From the NCBI GenBank assembly GCA_945788155.1, contig CALZKX010000285.1, positions 1 through 28,805 on the forward strand: a stretch of DNA of 28,805 nucleotides, given 5' to 3'. This document shows positions 22,966 to 28,805 of the stretch, in pieces (positions within the stretch are counted from its first letter, which is position 1; every line of letters begins with the position of its first letter). The position numbers and the translations under genes were made by a program. This stretch comes from an uncultured Flavobacteriaceae bacterium. Its GTDB lineage: Bacteria > Bacteroidota > Bacteroidia > Flavobacteriales > Flavobacteriaceae. The notes under the pieces are model-generated. The model saw nothing but the letters and a program-made list of their open reading frames with translations. It was not told where the DNA came from and ran no database searches.

Positions 22966-24366
22966 CTAAACGTGAAGTGCTCTATTGTCTGTTGCGGCTA
23001 AGGCAGCTTCTTTAATCGCTTCGGTAAATGTTGGGTGTGCATGGGACATACGCGACACATCTTCGGCAGATGCTCTATATTCCATGGCCACGACAGCTTC
23101 GGCTATCATGTCGGCAGCACGAGCACCAACCATGTGTACGCCTAGTATTTCATCGGTAGATGCATCGGCAAGGATTTTAACAAAGCCATCTAGATCCATA
23201 CTTGCGCGACTTCTGCCTAATGCACGCATCGGGAATTGACCAACTTTATAGGCAACTCCAGCTTCGGTAAGTTCCTCTTCTGTTTTTCCTACTGAAGCAA
23301 CTTCTGGCCATGTATAGACCACGCCTGGGATTAAATTATAATCTATATGTGGTTTTTGCCCAGCTATAATTTCTGCTACCATAGTGCCTTCTTCAGAAGC
23401 TTTATGTGCTAACATTGCACCTTTGATAACATCGCCAATAGCATAAATATTAGGCACATTGGTTTGCAGATGTTTATTTACTTCTACTTGTCCTTTATCA
23501 TTTAATTTTACACCAGCTGCTTCGGCATTCAACCCATCTGTGTAAGGACGACGACCTACTGATACTAAACAGTAATCGCCTCTAAACTCTACTTCTTCAC
23601 CTTTTTTATTGTCTGCTTTTACTACAACTTCATCGCCAACTCTTTCTACAGATTTTACTTTGTGAGATGCATTAATCTTAAATTTCTGTTTCTTAAGGAC
23701 TTTATTTAATTCTTTTGATAGTCCTGAGTCCATCGTTGGAATAATACGATCCATATACTCAATTACGGACACTTCTGAACCAATACGTTTATACACTTGA
23801 CCTAGTTCCAAACCAATAACACCACCACCAATAACTATTAAATGTTTTGGGATTTCTTTAAGCTCTAATGCTTCAGTAGAAGTTATAATACGCTCTTTAT
23901 CAATATTAATGAATGGTAATGTTGAAGGCTTACTTCCAGTGGCTATAATGGTGTTTTTAGCTTCAATCTCTGTAGTTTCATTCCCAGAAATTGTAATATG
24001 AGTAGCATCTTTAAAGCTTCCCATGCCTTGGTAAACATCTATCTTGTTTTTTTTCATCAAAAAATCCACGCCTCCAGTTATTTGTTCTACAACCGATTGT
24101 TTTCTGGCGATCATTTTTTCAAGGTTTACCTTAACATCTCCAGGTATTTCAATACCATGTTCTTCAAAATGTTTTACAGCATTTTCATAATGATGTGAAG
24201 AATCTAAAAGCGCTTTACTTGGTATACAACCAACGTTTAAACAAGTACCTCCAAGAGTTGCATATTTTTCGATAATTGCTGTTTTCATTCCCAGTTGTGC
24301 ACAACGTATTGCTGCTACATAACCTCCAGGACCAGAACCAATAATGGCTACATCGTATGAATTCAT
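22966..24366 (-). CDS. lpd: Dihydrolipoyl dehydrogenase (E3)
   Basis: FAD-dependent oxidoreductase that reoxidises lipoyl groups of pyruvate, 2-oxoglutarate or branched-chain dehydrogenases and the glycine cleavage system. 466 residues from ATG 24366: FAD motif DVAIIGSGPGGYVAA, redox pair GGTCLNVGCIPSKALL (Cys42 and Cys47), NAD motif GGGVIGLELG, AIGDV, and the C-terminal His-Glu dyad in HAHPTFTEAIKEAAL. The frame opens further (to 24429), but a perfect promoter (TTG-N19-TACTTTTG on the minus strand) occupies that space and the usual N-terminus is MNSYDVAIIG. No E1 or E2 genes are adjacent, so it is a stand-alone E3. Confidence 0.97.
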   Translation of the reverse strand: MNSYDVAIIGSGPGGYVAAIRCAQLGMKTAIIEKYATLGGTCLNVGCIPSKALLDSSHHYENAVKHFEEHGIEIPGDVKVNLEKMIARKQSVVEQITGGVDFLMKKNKIDVYQGMGSFKDATHITISGNETTEIEAKNTIIATGSKPSTLPFINIDKERIITSTEALELKEIPKHLIVIGGGVIGLELGQVYKRIGSEVSVIEYMDRIIPTMDSGLSKELNKVLKKQKFKINASHKVKSVERVGDEVVVKADNKKGEEVEFRGDYCLVSVGRRPYTDGLNAEAAGVKLNDKGQVEVNKHLQTNVPNIYAIGDVIKGAMLAHKASEEGTMVAEIIAGQKPHIDYNLIPGVVYTWPEVASVGKTEEELTEAGVAYKVGQFPMRALGRSRASMDLDGFVKILADASTDEILGVHMVGARAADMIAEAVVAMEYRASAEDVSRMSHAHPTFTEAIKEAALAATDNRALHV

Positions 24367-24399
24367 AAGAATTTTTTGTTGTTGAGTTTTATAATTATA

Positions 24400-24429
24400 C
24401 AAAAGTACGAACATATCCATAAATGGCAA
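24400..24429 (-). promoter_or_regulatory. lpd: Promoter of lpd
   Basis: On the minus strand: TTG (24429-24427), 19 bases, then TACTTTTG (24407-24400), matching TTG-N(19-21)-TAnnTTTG. The predicted start is near 24393, giving a 27-base leader before ATG 24366; this settles the start choice. Confidence 0.6.
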
Positions 24430-24650
24430 TAGATATTATTCTTTGATTTATTTAAAACTTTATCTTTTAATTGGGTTGTAGAAACAGCTATTTATGTGCC
24501 TTTATCACTATGTTTATGCTCAAATAGTAATTATTTATAGGAAGAATAACTATTAAGTCCAAAGTTATTGTATATTTATCCGATTGATGCTTATTTAAAG
24601 TTTTATCCTTTAAATAATAAATCGCAAAATTTTTAAAATATTACAATATT

Positions 24651-24854
24651 ATGGGTAGACCAGCGACAAAGCCTTTAGATTTAAGAGACGGATTTTACAT
24701 TGAAATAAGAAACAGAGGATCTAAAACTGGAATAAAAATAAGAAGAGACAACAAACAGCAAATGGAATTTGCCATTAAAGAATACGAAAAAACAAAAGAT
24801 GTTATTGTTCTTGGCGAATATAAAAACGGTAAGCTTTTAACCAAAGCTGGTTAG
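24651..24854 (+). CDS. Small basic protein of unknown function
   Basis: 67 residues, strongly basic (about 17 Lys/Arg), no signal peptide. Start ATG 24651 with AT-rich leader TTACAATATT. The N-terminus reads MGRPATKPLDLRDGFYIEIR, then NRGSKTGIKIRRDNKQQM, then EFAIKEYEKTKDVIVLGEYK and NGKLLTKAG. I recall similar short flavobacterial proteins without a known function. The GRP near the N-terminus is like an AT-hook core, and the basic beta-rich body could bind nucleic acid; both are inference. It stands alone in a long spacer between lpd (divergent) and the CPBP gene (convergent). A weak hairpin with T-rich tail (about 24866-24902) could end it. Confidence 0.72.
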   Translation: MGRPATKPLDLRDGFYIEIRNRGSKTGIKIRRDNKQQMEFAIKEYEKTKDVIVLGEYKNGKLLTKAG

Positions 24855-25016
24855 AACAACGTCCACATAACCTCTTAGTGTAAGTTATTTTTGCTTTTTT
24901 AGCACCTAGCGCTTTTCATATTTTCACTTATTCCAGTCTGCACTTTACTTTAATGCACTATGCATATATAGTAAGGGAAGTTTTTTATTGTCTAATTTGA
25001 ACGATCGATCAATATA

Positions 25017-25682
25017 TCACGAAGGGAAGCCTAACATATCTCCCATACCTACGGTAAATAACCACGAACCATAAATAGCGTGTTCAACACTCACCAAAAG
25101 CGTCGACTTGGTTTTGGAATAAGTAATTGCAAAAACTAATCCACCAAAAAATGTAAGTACTAAAACTAAGGTATTTCTAAAGAAAATATGTCCAAGCGAA
25201 AACACAGTGGCATTAATAAATATAAAAAGTGTTTCATTGCTAATTAGTTCTTTATATCTCTGAAAAAAGAACGTGCGATACATTAGTTCTTGAGGATACA
25301 CTGAAAAAAAACTATATATAAAAAGAATTAAAACCCAGAGTTTTGGCTTGTTAAAAACAACATTGAAAAGTGCCTCCTTTTCAGTAAAAAAGACAAATAA
25401 AACGGTTGTAAATGCTATTAATAAGAGTTTAAGAAATAACTCTTTAAAGAATGGTTTCCAATTCAAATTTGGTGTGATTTTAAATTGAAGTTTTTCAACC
25501 CTTAAGAGCACCATAATAATATATATAAGCCCAATTATCCCAATACTTAACTTAGCCCAAACATTAAAATGAAATGTGAATACAACAGGGATACCTATAA
25601 AAATAATAAAAAACTCAGAAAGCTTATATAAAGCTGAAGACATAAATCTAGAGGTTAATAGCTGTGGTATATTTAACTTCAT
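25017..25682 (-). CDS. CPBP-family intramembrane protease-like protein
   Basis: 221 residues with about seven hydrophobic segments. CPBP/Abi/Rce1 signature blocks: motif 1 at PQELMYRTFFFQRY (130-143), motif 2 in FSLGHIFF (His165), motif 3 in LLVSVEHAIYG (His201). In most CPBP proteases motif 1 is EExxxR, but here the first Glu is Gln (Q131-E132-xxx-R136). In archaeal Rce1 the first Glu helps polarise the water, so activity is uncertain. Start ATG 25682 overlaps the Lrp-type regulator gene by 35 bases; an alternative ATG at 25643 (MSSALYK...) follows its stop. It is likely co-transcribed with the regulator. Confidence 0.82.
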   Translation of the reverse strand: MKLNIPQLLTSRFMSSALYKLSEFFIIFIGIPVVFTFHFNVWAKLSIGIIGLIYIIMVLLRVEKLQFKITPNLNWKPFFKELFLKLLLIAFTTVLFVFFTEKEALFNVVFNKPKLWVLILFIYSFFSVYPQELMYRTFFFQRYKELISNETLFIFINATVFSLGHIFFRNTLVLVLTFFGGLVFAITYSKTKSTLLVSVEHAIYGSWLFTVGMGDMLGFPS

Positions 25683-26106
25683 TAATCATAAATGCGCTAT
25701 GGGTACTGCCAATATGATCTATAGAAGTGAGTTTTTTAACCATAAACTCTCTATAAGCTTCCATATCTTCAACTAGAATTTTTAACAAATAATCATAATC
25801 GCCACTTATATGGTAGCATTCTACCACCTCGTTTAATTTAGCTACTTCTCTTTCAAATTTAATCACATAATCCTTTGTATGCTGCACTAATTTTATACTA
25901 CAAAACACAACAAAAGATTTATTGATTTTTTCTTTATTTACTAAAGCAACATACTTTTTAATGACTTCTGCTTTCTCAAGTTTTTTAATTCGTTCGTAAA
26001 CAGCTGTAACAGAAAGCATTAATTTATTGGATAATTCTTTATTTGTTTGTTTACAATCCTCTTGCAATAATTCTAAAAGATTATTATCAATAGCATCAAA
26101 TTTCAT
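25648..26106 (-). CDS. Lrp/AsnC-family transcription regulator
   Basis: 152 residues: N-terminal winged helix-turn-helix (FDAIDNNLLELLQEDCKQTN, KELSNKLMLSVTAVYERIKKLE, KAEVIKKYVAL) and a C-terminal RAM effector domain (VVECYHISGDYDYLLKILVE, DMEAYREFMVKKL, GSTHSAFMINEVK). Such regulators sense amino acids. It is divergent from the Cys/Met-family PLP enzyme at 26270, 163 bases away, which strongly suggests that it controls that gene in response to an amino acid, probably sulfur- or methionine-related; that is inference. Start ATG 26106. AATCGATA occurs in the shared region at 26107-26114 and again near 26170. The CPBP gene overlaps its end. Confidence 0.94.
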   Translation of the reverse strand: MKFDAIDNNLLELLQEDCKQTNKELSNKLMLSVTAVYERIKKLEKAEVIKKYVALVNKEKINKSFVVFCSIKLVQHTKDYVIKFEREVAKLNEVVECYHISGDYDYLLKILVEDMEAYREFMVKKLTSIDHIGSTHSAFMINEVKYTTAINL

Positions 26107-26212
26107 AATCGATAGTTTTTTCAGTATAATTTACCATATTAATGAAAACAATTAAAATTATTCAATTTAATCGATATAATGCAGTTTTATTTTCTAAACT
26201 ACATATTATCTA

Positions 26213-26243
26213 TTGATTATTATTCGTGTTTATACGAACTTTG
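26213..26243 (+). promoter_or_regulatory. Promoter of the PLP enzyme gene
   Basis: TTG (26213-26215), 20 bases, then GAACTTTG (26236-26243), seven of eight bases of TAnnTTTG. The predicted start is near 26250, giving a leader of about 20 bases before ATG 26270. The TTG also opens an in-frame extension, which is therefore rejected. Confidence 0.5.
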
Positions 26244-26269
26244 TAGTGTTCAATACTAAAACTTACGCT

Positions 26270-27493
26270 ATGCCTTTTAAACCAGCAAACAATATTCAGG
26301 ACCTACAATACTTTGGAGAATTTGGAGGTGTGAACCCTTCAGTTTCAGATTCATCTACATACACCTTCTTATCAGCAAAAACAATGTTCGATACTTTTGA
26401 AGGAAATGCAGACGGTTGTTATTTATACTCACGTCACTCCTCGCCTTCTAATTTATACTTAGGTGAAGCACTCGCAGCTATGGAAGGCACGGAAACTGCC
26501 ACAGTAACTGCTTCAGGAATGGGAGCTATAACACCTGTAATCATGCAACTTTGTGGTTCGGGAGATCATGTTATATCCAGCAGGACCATTTATGGTGGAA
26601 CCTATGCGTTTTTAAAAAATTTTACTCCAAGATTTAATATTGAAACGTCTTTTGTAGACATTACAAAATTAGACGTCGTTGAAGCTGCTATTAATAAGAA
26701 TACAAAAATAATATACTGCGAATCAGTTAGCAATCCATTATTGGAAGTTGCAGATATAACTAGATTAGCAGAAATTGCTAAAAAACACAACCTAAAATTA
26801 GTGGTCGATAATACATTCTCTCCATTATCTATTTCGCCAGCAAAATTAGGAGCAGATGTTGTGGTGCATAGCTTAACAAAATTCATTAACGGCTCGTCTG
26901 ATACAGTTGCAGGTGCAATTTGTGGCACTCAAAAGTTTATTGATGATTTACGAAACGTAAATGATGGTGCCTGTATGCTTCTTGGTTCTACGATGGATAG
27001 TTTACGCTCTGCATCTGTACTTAAAAACTTAAGAACGCTTCATATCAGAATGCAGCAACATAGCCATAACGCAACTTACTTAGCCGAAAAATTTGAAGCT
27101 GATGGTTTAAAAACAGTATATCCTGGACTAAAATCGCATCCTTCTCACAAACTATTTAAATCGATGATGTATGATAAATACGGCTTTGGAGGCATGTTAA
27201 CGATTGATGTTGGCTCTATTGATAAAGCCAATGAGCTTATGGAAATGATGCAAGAAAAAAACCTAGGGTATTTAGCTGTAAGCTTAGGGTTTTATAAAAC
27301 CTTATTCTCTGCGCCTGGAAGTTCCACATCATCTGAAATTCCTGATGAAGAACGCGAAGCAATGGGGTTGAGTGATGGTTTAATAAGATTCTCTATTGGG
27401 TTGGATGCCGATATCGAACGAACTTATAATATGATGCGTGAGTGCATGGAAAAACTTAATGTTTTAGAACCAAAATCTACTGAAATGACATAA
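26270..27493 (+). CDS. Cys/Met-metabolism PLP-dependent enzyme (methionine gamma-lyase-like)
   Basis: 407 residues of the cystathionine gamma-synthase/methionine gamma-lyase fold (fold type I). PLP-binding Lys204 in VVVHSLTKFINGSS, Asp180 in LVVDNTFS, the tetramer phosphate clamp YLYSRHSSPS (Tyr51-Arg55 region), GMGAITP and the IYGGTYAFL loop are visible. The position that is Cys116 in Pseudomonas methionine gamma-lyase is Gly110 here, which makes a true methionine lyase less sure; O-acetyl/O-succinyl-homoserine sulfhydrylase or a cysteine/homocysteine lyase are alternatives. An adjacent, divergent Lrp-type regulator suggests amino-acid-responsive control. Start ATG 26270 lies just after a promoter. 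A nested inverted-repeat terminator follows at 27518-27646. Confidence 0.9.
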   Translation: MPFKPANNIQDLQYFGEFGGVNPSVSDSSTYTFLSAKTMFDTFEGNADGCYLYSRHSSPSNLYLGEALAAMEGTETATVTASGMGAITPVIMQLCGSGDHVISSRTIYGGTYAFLKNFTPRFNIETSFVDITKLDVVEAAINKNTKIIYCESVSNPLLEVADITRLAEIAKKHNLKLVVDNTFSPLSISPAKLGADVVVHSLTKFINGSSDTVAGAICGTQKFIDDLRNVNDGACMLLGSTMDSLRSASVLKNLRTLHIRMQQHSHNATYLAEKFEADGLKTVYPGLKSHPSHKLFKSMMYDKYGFGGMLTIDVGSIDKANELMEMMQEKNLGYLAVSLGFYKTLFSAPGSSTSSEIPDEEREAMGLSDGLIRFSIGLDADIERTYNMMRECMEKLNVLEPKSTEMT

Positions 27494-27517
27494 ATAGCTA
27501 TAAGAAAACACTAAAAG

Positions 27518-27646
27518 AGGCTGTTTAAAAAGTAGTTTTTAGTGTCATATTGAGCGCAGTCGAAATATCTAACATTTGATGTTTAAAATTCTTCGACTGT
27601 GCTCAGAATGACAAAATATAGTGCTTCATTGCTTTTTAGACAGCCT
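27518..27646. terminator. Nested inverted repeats between convergent genes
   Basis: Outer arms AGGCTGTTTAAAAAG (27518-27532) and CTTTTTAGACAGCCT (27632-27646) match at 14 of 15 positions; T-rich ends on both sides make a bidirectional terminator. Inside lies a second pair of 22-base arms (27543-27564 and 27592-27613) that match at 19 of 22 positions and begin with TGTCATATTGAGCG. The inner element resembles the TGTCA..TGAGCGCAGTCGAA repeats recalled from flavobacterial genomes and looks inserted in the loop of the outer one. Confidence 0.7.
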
Positions 27647-27651
27647 TTTTC

Positions 27652-28671
27652 TTATTGCCCTTTCATTCGTTCCCATAAATAGATAAAATCTTCACTTGTA
27701 GGTGGTTTACCGTTAAATGGTACAATATCCCAACGCTGATCTACTTTTTTTAAAGTGAAACTAAAAATGGTATTGTTTGGGTCTTTTTTATCAAATGAAG
27801 GATAGCGCAAATCGTTATATCGTATCACGCCATCTTCTTTTTCTATAAGATTATAGTAACCGTTGCTAAACCAAGCCAACGTTTTAATATCCTTGTCATC
27901 AGCAGAAATCAAATGATGATTTTTAGGCAATTTATTCCATGTTTCAACTTTTGATGACGAATAAAGCAACGAGTAAAAACCTACATAATAATCGGTTTCG
28001 GTTTCGGCAATACCATACCATAAAATGTTATTGAACACCGACGGCTGCGTTTGAAATCTTGAATATACTATACCTTCATCTTTCAATGAGTTTTCATAAA
28101 CCGAATTGATATAAACCTTATTAATAAGTGTCAGCAACATATATGCTGAACTTATTCCAAGACCAAGTTTTAACCACAACTTACGTTTCTTAGTATTTCT
28201 CTTATAAAACATAAGTACAATCATGCAGATTAAAAAAGGTATTGTATAAATTGAATCTACAACCGAAATATTATTTATAGCCACTCTATAATTTAAAAAT
28301 GGTGCGAACAACTGTGTACCATAAGGTGTAAAGCTATCTAGAATGATATGTGTTAATAATGACCAAAAGAACAACCAAATCCAATTTTTTTGAGTTATAG
28401 TATCCTTCCTTCGTCCTCGGTTGTATAGTGTAAAAACAAGCCAACCAAAAACAAAAGCACCAAGAACAGTAAAAAAAATTGAATGCATAAAGCCTCTATG
28501 AAAGGCCATAATGTCGATTTCGTTATCATAAATCCAACGACCAACAAATACATCCAAATCTGGAATTGTGCCACCAATTGCACCAAAAAACAATGCTTTA
28601 TTTCCAATTTTTTTACCTAGAACAGCTTCACCGCAAGCTGCACCTAAAACTATTTGAGTAAGTGAGTCCAT
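27652..28671 (-). CDS. YdjM-like membrane-bound metal-dependent hydrolase
   Basis: 339 residues of the YdjM/LexA-regulated (DUF457-like) family, an inner-membrane protein. N-terminal MDSLTQIVLGAACGEAVLGKK, then metal-ligand-like blocks GGTIPDLDVF, FHRGFMHSI and LLTHIILDSFTPYGTQLFAPF (His and Asp), all in or near the hydrophobic part (TM about 65-84, 98-113, 143-155, 174-190). The last 140 residues are soluble. The substrate is unknown; a hydrolase role is inferred from the family name only. Start ATG 28671, with TACATTTG on the minus strand (28682-28689) as a probable -7 element. It is convergent with the PLP enzyme gene and divergent from the gene leaving the window. Confidence 0.88.
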   Translation of the reverse strand: MDSLTQIVLGAACGEAVLGKKIGNKALFFGAIGGTIPDLDVFVGRWIYDNEIDIMAFHRGFMHSIFFTVLGAFVFGWLVFTLYNRGRRKDTITQKNWIWLFFWSLLTHIILDSFTPYGTQLFAPFLNYRVAINNISVVDSIYTIPFLICMIVLMFYKRNTKKRKLWLKLGLGISSAYMLLTLINKVYINSVYENSLKDEGIVYSRFQTQPSVFNNILWYGIAETETDYYVGFYSLLYSSSKVETWNKLPKNHHLISADDKDIKTLAWFSNGYYNLIEKEDGVIRYNDLRYPSFDKKDPNNTIFSFTLKKVDQRWDIVPFNGKPPTSEDFIYLWERMKGQ

Positions 28672-28681
28672 TTAGAATTTA

Positions 28682-28689
28682 ACAAATGT
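28682..28689 (-). promoter_or_regulatory. -7 element for the YdjM-like gene
   Basis: The minus strand reads TACATTTG, an exact TAnnTTTG match, 11 bases before ATG 28671. The -33 box is not clear (TTTCC at about the right distance). Predicted leader of only a few bases. Confidence 0.4.
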
Positions 28690-28763
28690 ACATAACAAAA
28701 TCGATTTGGAAACCTCTTGACAAAATCGTAACATTACGCTTCAAAAAAACTAACTAAGCATCT

Positions 28764-28805
28764 ATGGAAAGCCAAGACATTAAACCAAGACAACCACAAG
28801 ACGAA
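28764..28805 (+). CDS. Start of a gene cut by the window end
   Basis: ATG 28764 opens a frame that runs to the last base: MESQDIKPRQPQDE (14 codons). The leader TAACTAAGCATCT is AT-rich. Polar N-terminus without a signal peptide. Too short to identify, and it might not be a gene. Confidence 0.4.
   Translation, partial: MESQDIKPRQPQDE

Noticed and set aside
24367..24429. Upstream extension of lpd by 21 codons
   Set aside because: A good promoter (TTG-N19-TACTTTTG) lies within it and the usual E3 N-terminus begins at ATG 24366.
26213..26269. In-frame TTG extension of the PLP enzyme
   Set aside because: The TTG is the -33 box of a promoter, and transcription would begin after it.
1..28805. 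CRISPR arrays, tRNA or rRNA genes, insertion sequences, phage genes
   Set aside because: No regularly spaced repeats, cloverleaf-like sequence, rRNA segment, transposase or integrase motif was recognised on either strand.

Overview
The window looks like a chromosomal segment of a marine-type member of the Flavobacteriaceae (Bacteroidota). The evidence is low GC content, absence of Shine-Dalgarno sequences, A/T-rich leaders, several clear TTG-Nx-TAnnTTTG promoters (the Bacteroidota sigma factor consensus), frequent TTG starts, and protein families typical of flavobacteria. No rRNA, tRNA, insertion sequence, phage or CRISPR array was seen. Most of the window is core metabolism and regulation rather than an accessory island.

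Layout. Bases 1-4043: the 3' end of an Fe-S L-serine dehydratase, a secreted NTF2-like protein on the opposite strand, then panB, an RluA-type pseudouridine synthase and a class 3 aldehyde dehydrogenase. Bases 4027-5935 (minus): a three-gene cassette of a small unknown protein, a 7-TM membrane protein and a NarL/LiaS-type histidine kinase with no adjacent response regulator. Bases 6063-9610 (minus): a divergent NRAMP-fold transporter followed by pxpA, pxpB and pxpC (ATP-dependent 5-oxoprolinase). The transporter has lost the canonical metal ligands and is a candidate organic-solute (possibly oxoproline) carrier. Bases 9648-14434 (minus): the YifB AAA+ protein, a secreted protein made of two similar halves, a YheT-like hydrolase and tilS. 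A promoter plus intrinsic terminator on the plus strand at 12013-12131 suggests a small RNA in this interval.

Bases 14559-18085: a flavobacterial protein with a sigma-region-4-like C-terminus, pabB (minus), and a DEAD-box helicase carrying DEVD. A gene-poor stretch (18086-18708) follows; it has two palindromic repeats and possible remains of a decayed reading frame. Bases 18709-21071: a very short ExbB/TolQ-like protein (minus), divergent from a LytS-type kinase and LytTR regulator pair. The shared upstream region carries four copies of a TGCTAAA heptamer. Bases 21156-22736 (minus): an ECF sigma factor, a 58-residue small protein coupled to it by an ATGA overlap, and an MscS-like channel.

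Bases 22966-28805: lpd, a small basic protein, an Lrp/AsnC regulator with a CPBP membrane protease-like gene behind it, a divergently transcribed Cys/Met-family PLP enzyme, a nested inverted-repeat terminator, a YdjM-like membrane hydrolase, and the first codons of a gene leaving the window. The items most worth a second look are the NRAMP-pxp operon, the candidate sRNA, the TGCTAAA array, the sigma/small protein/channel operon and the orphan kinase cassette.
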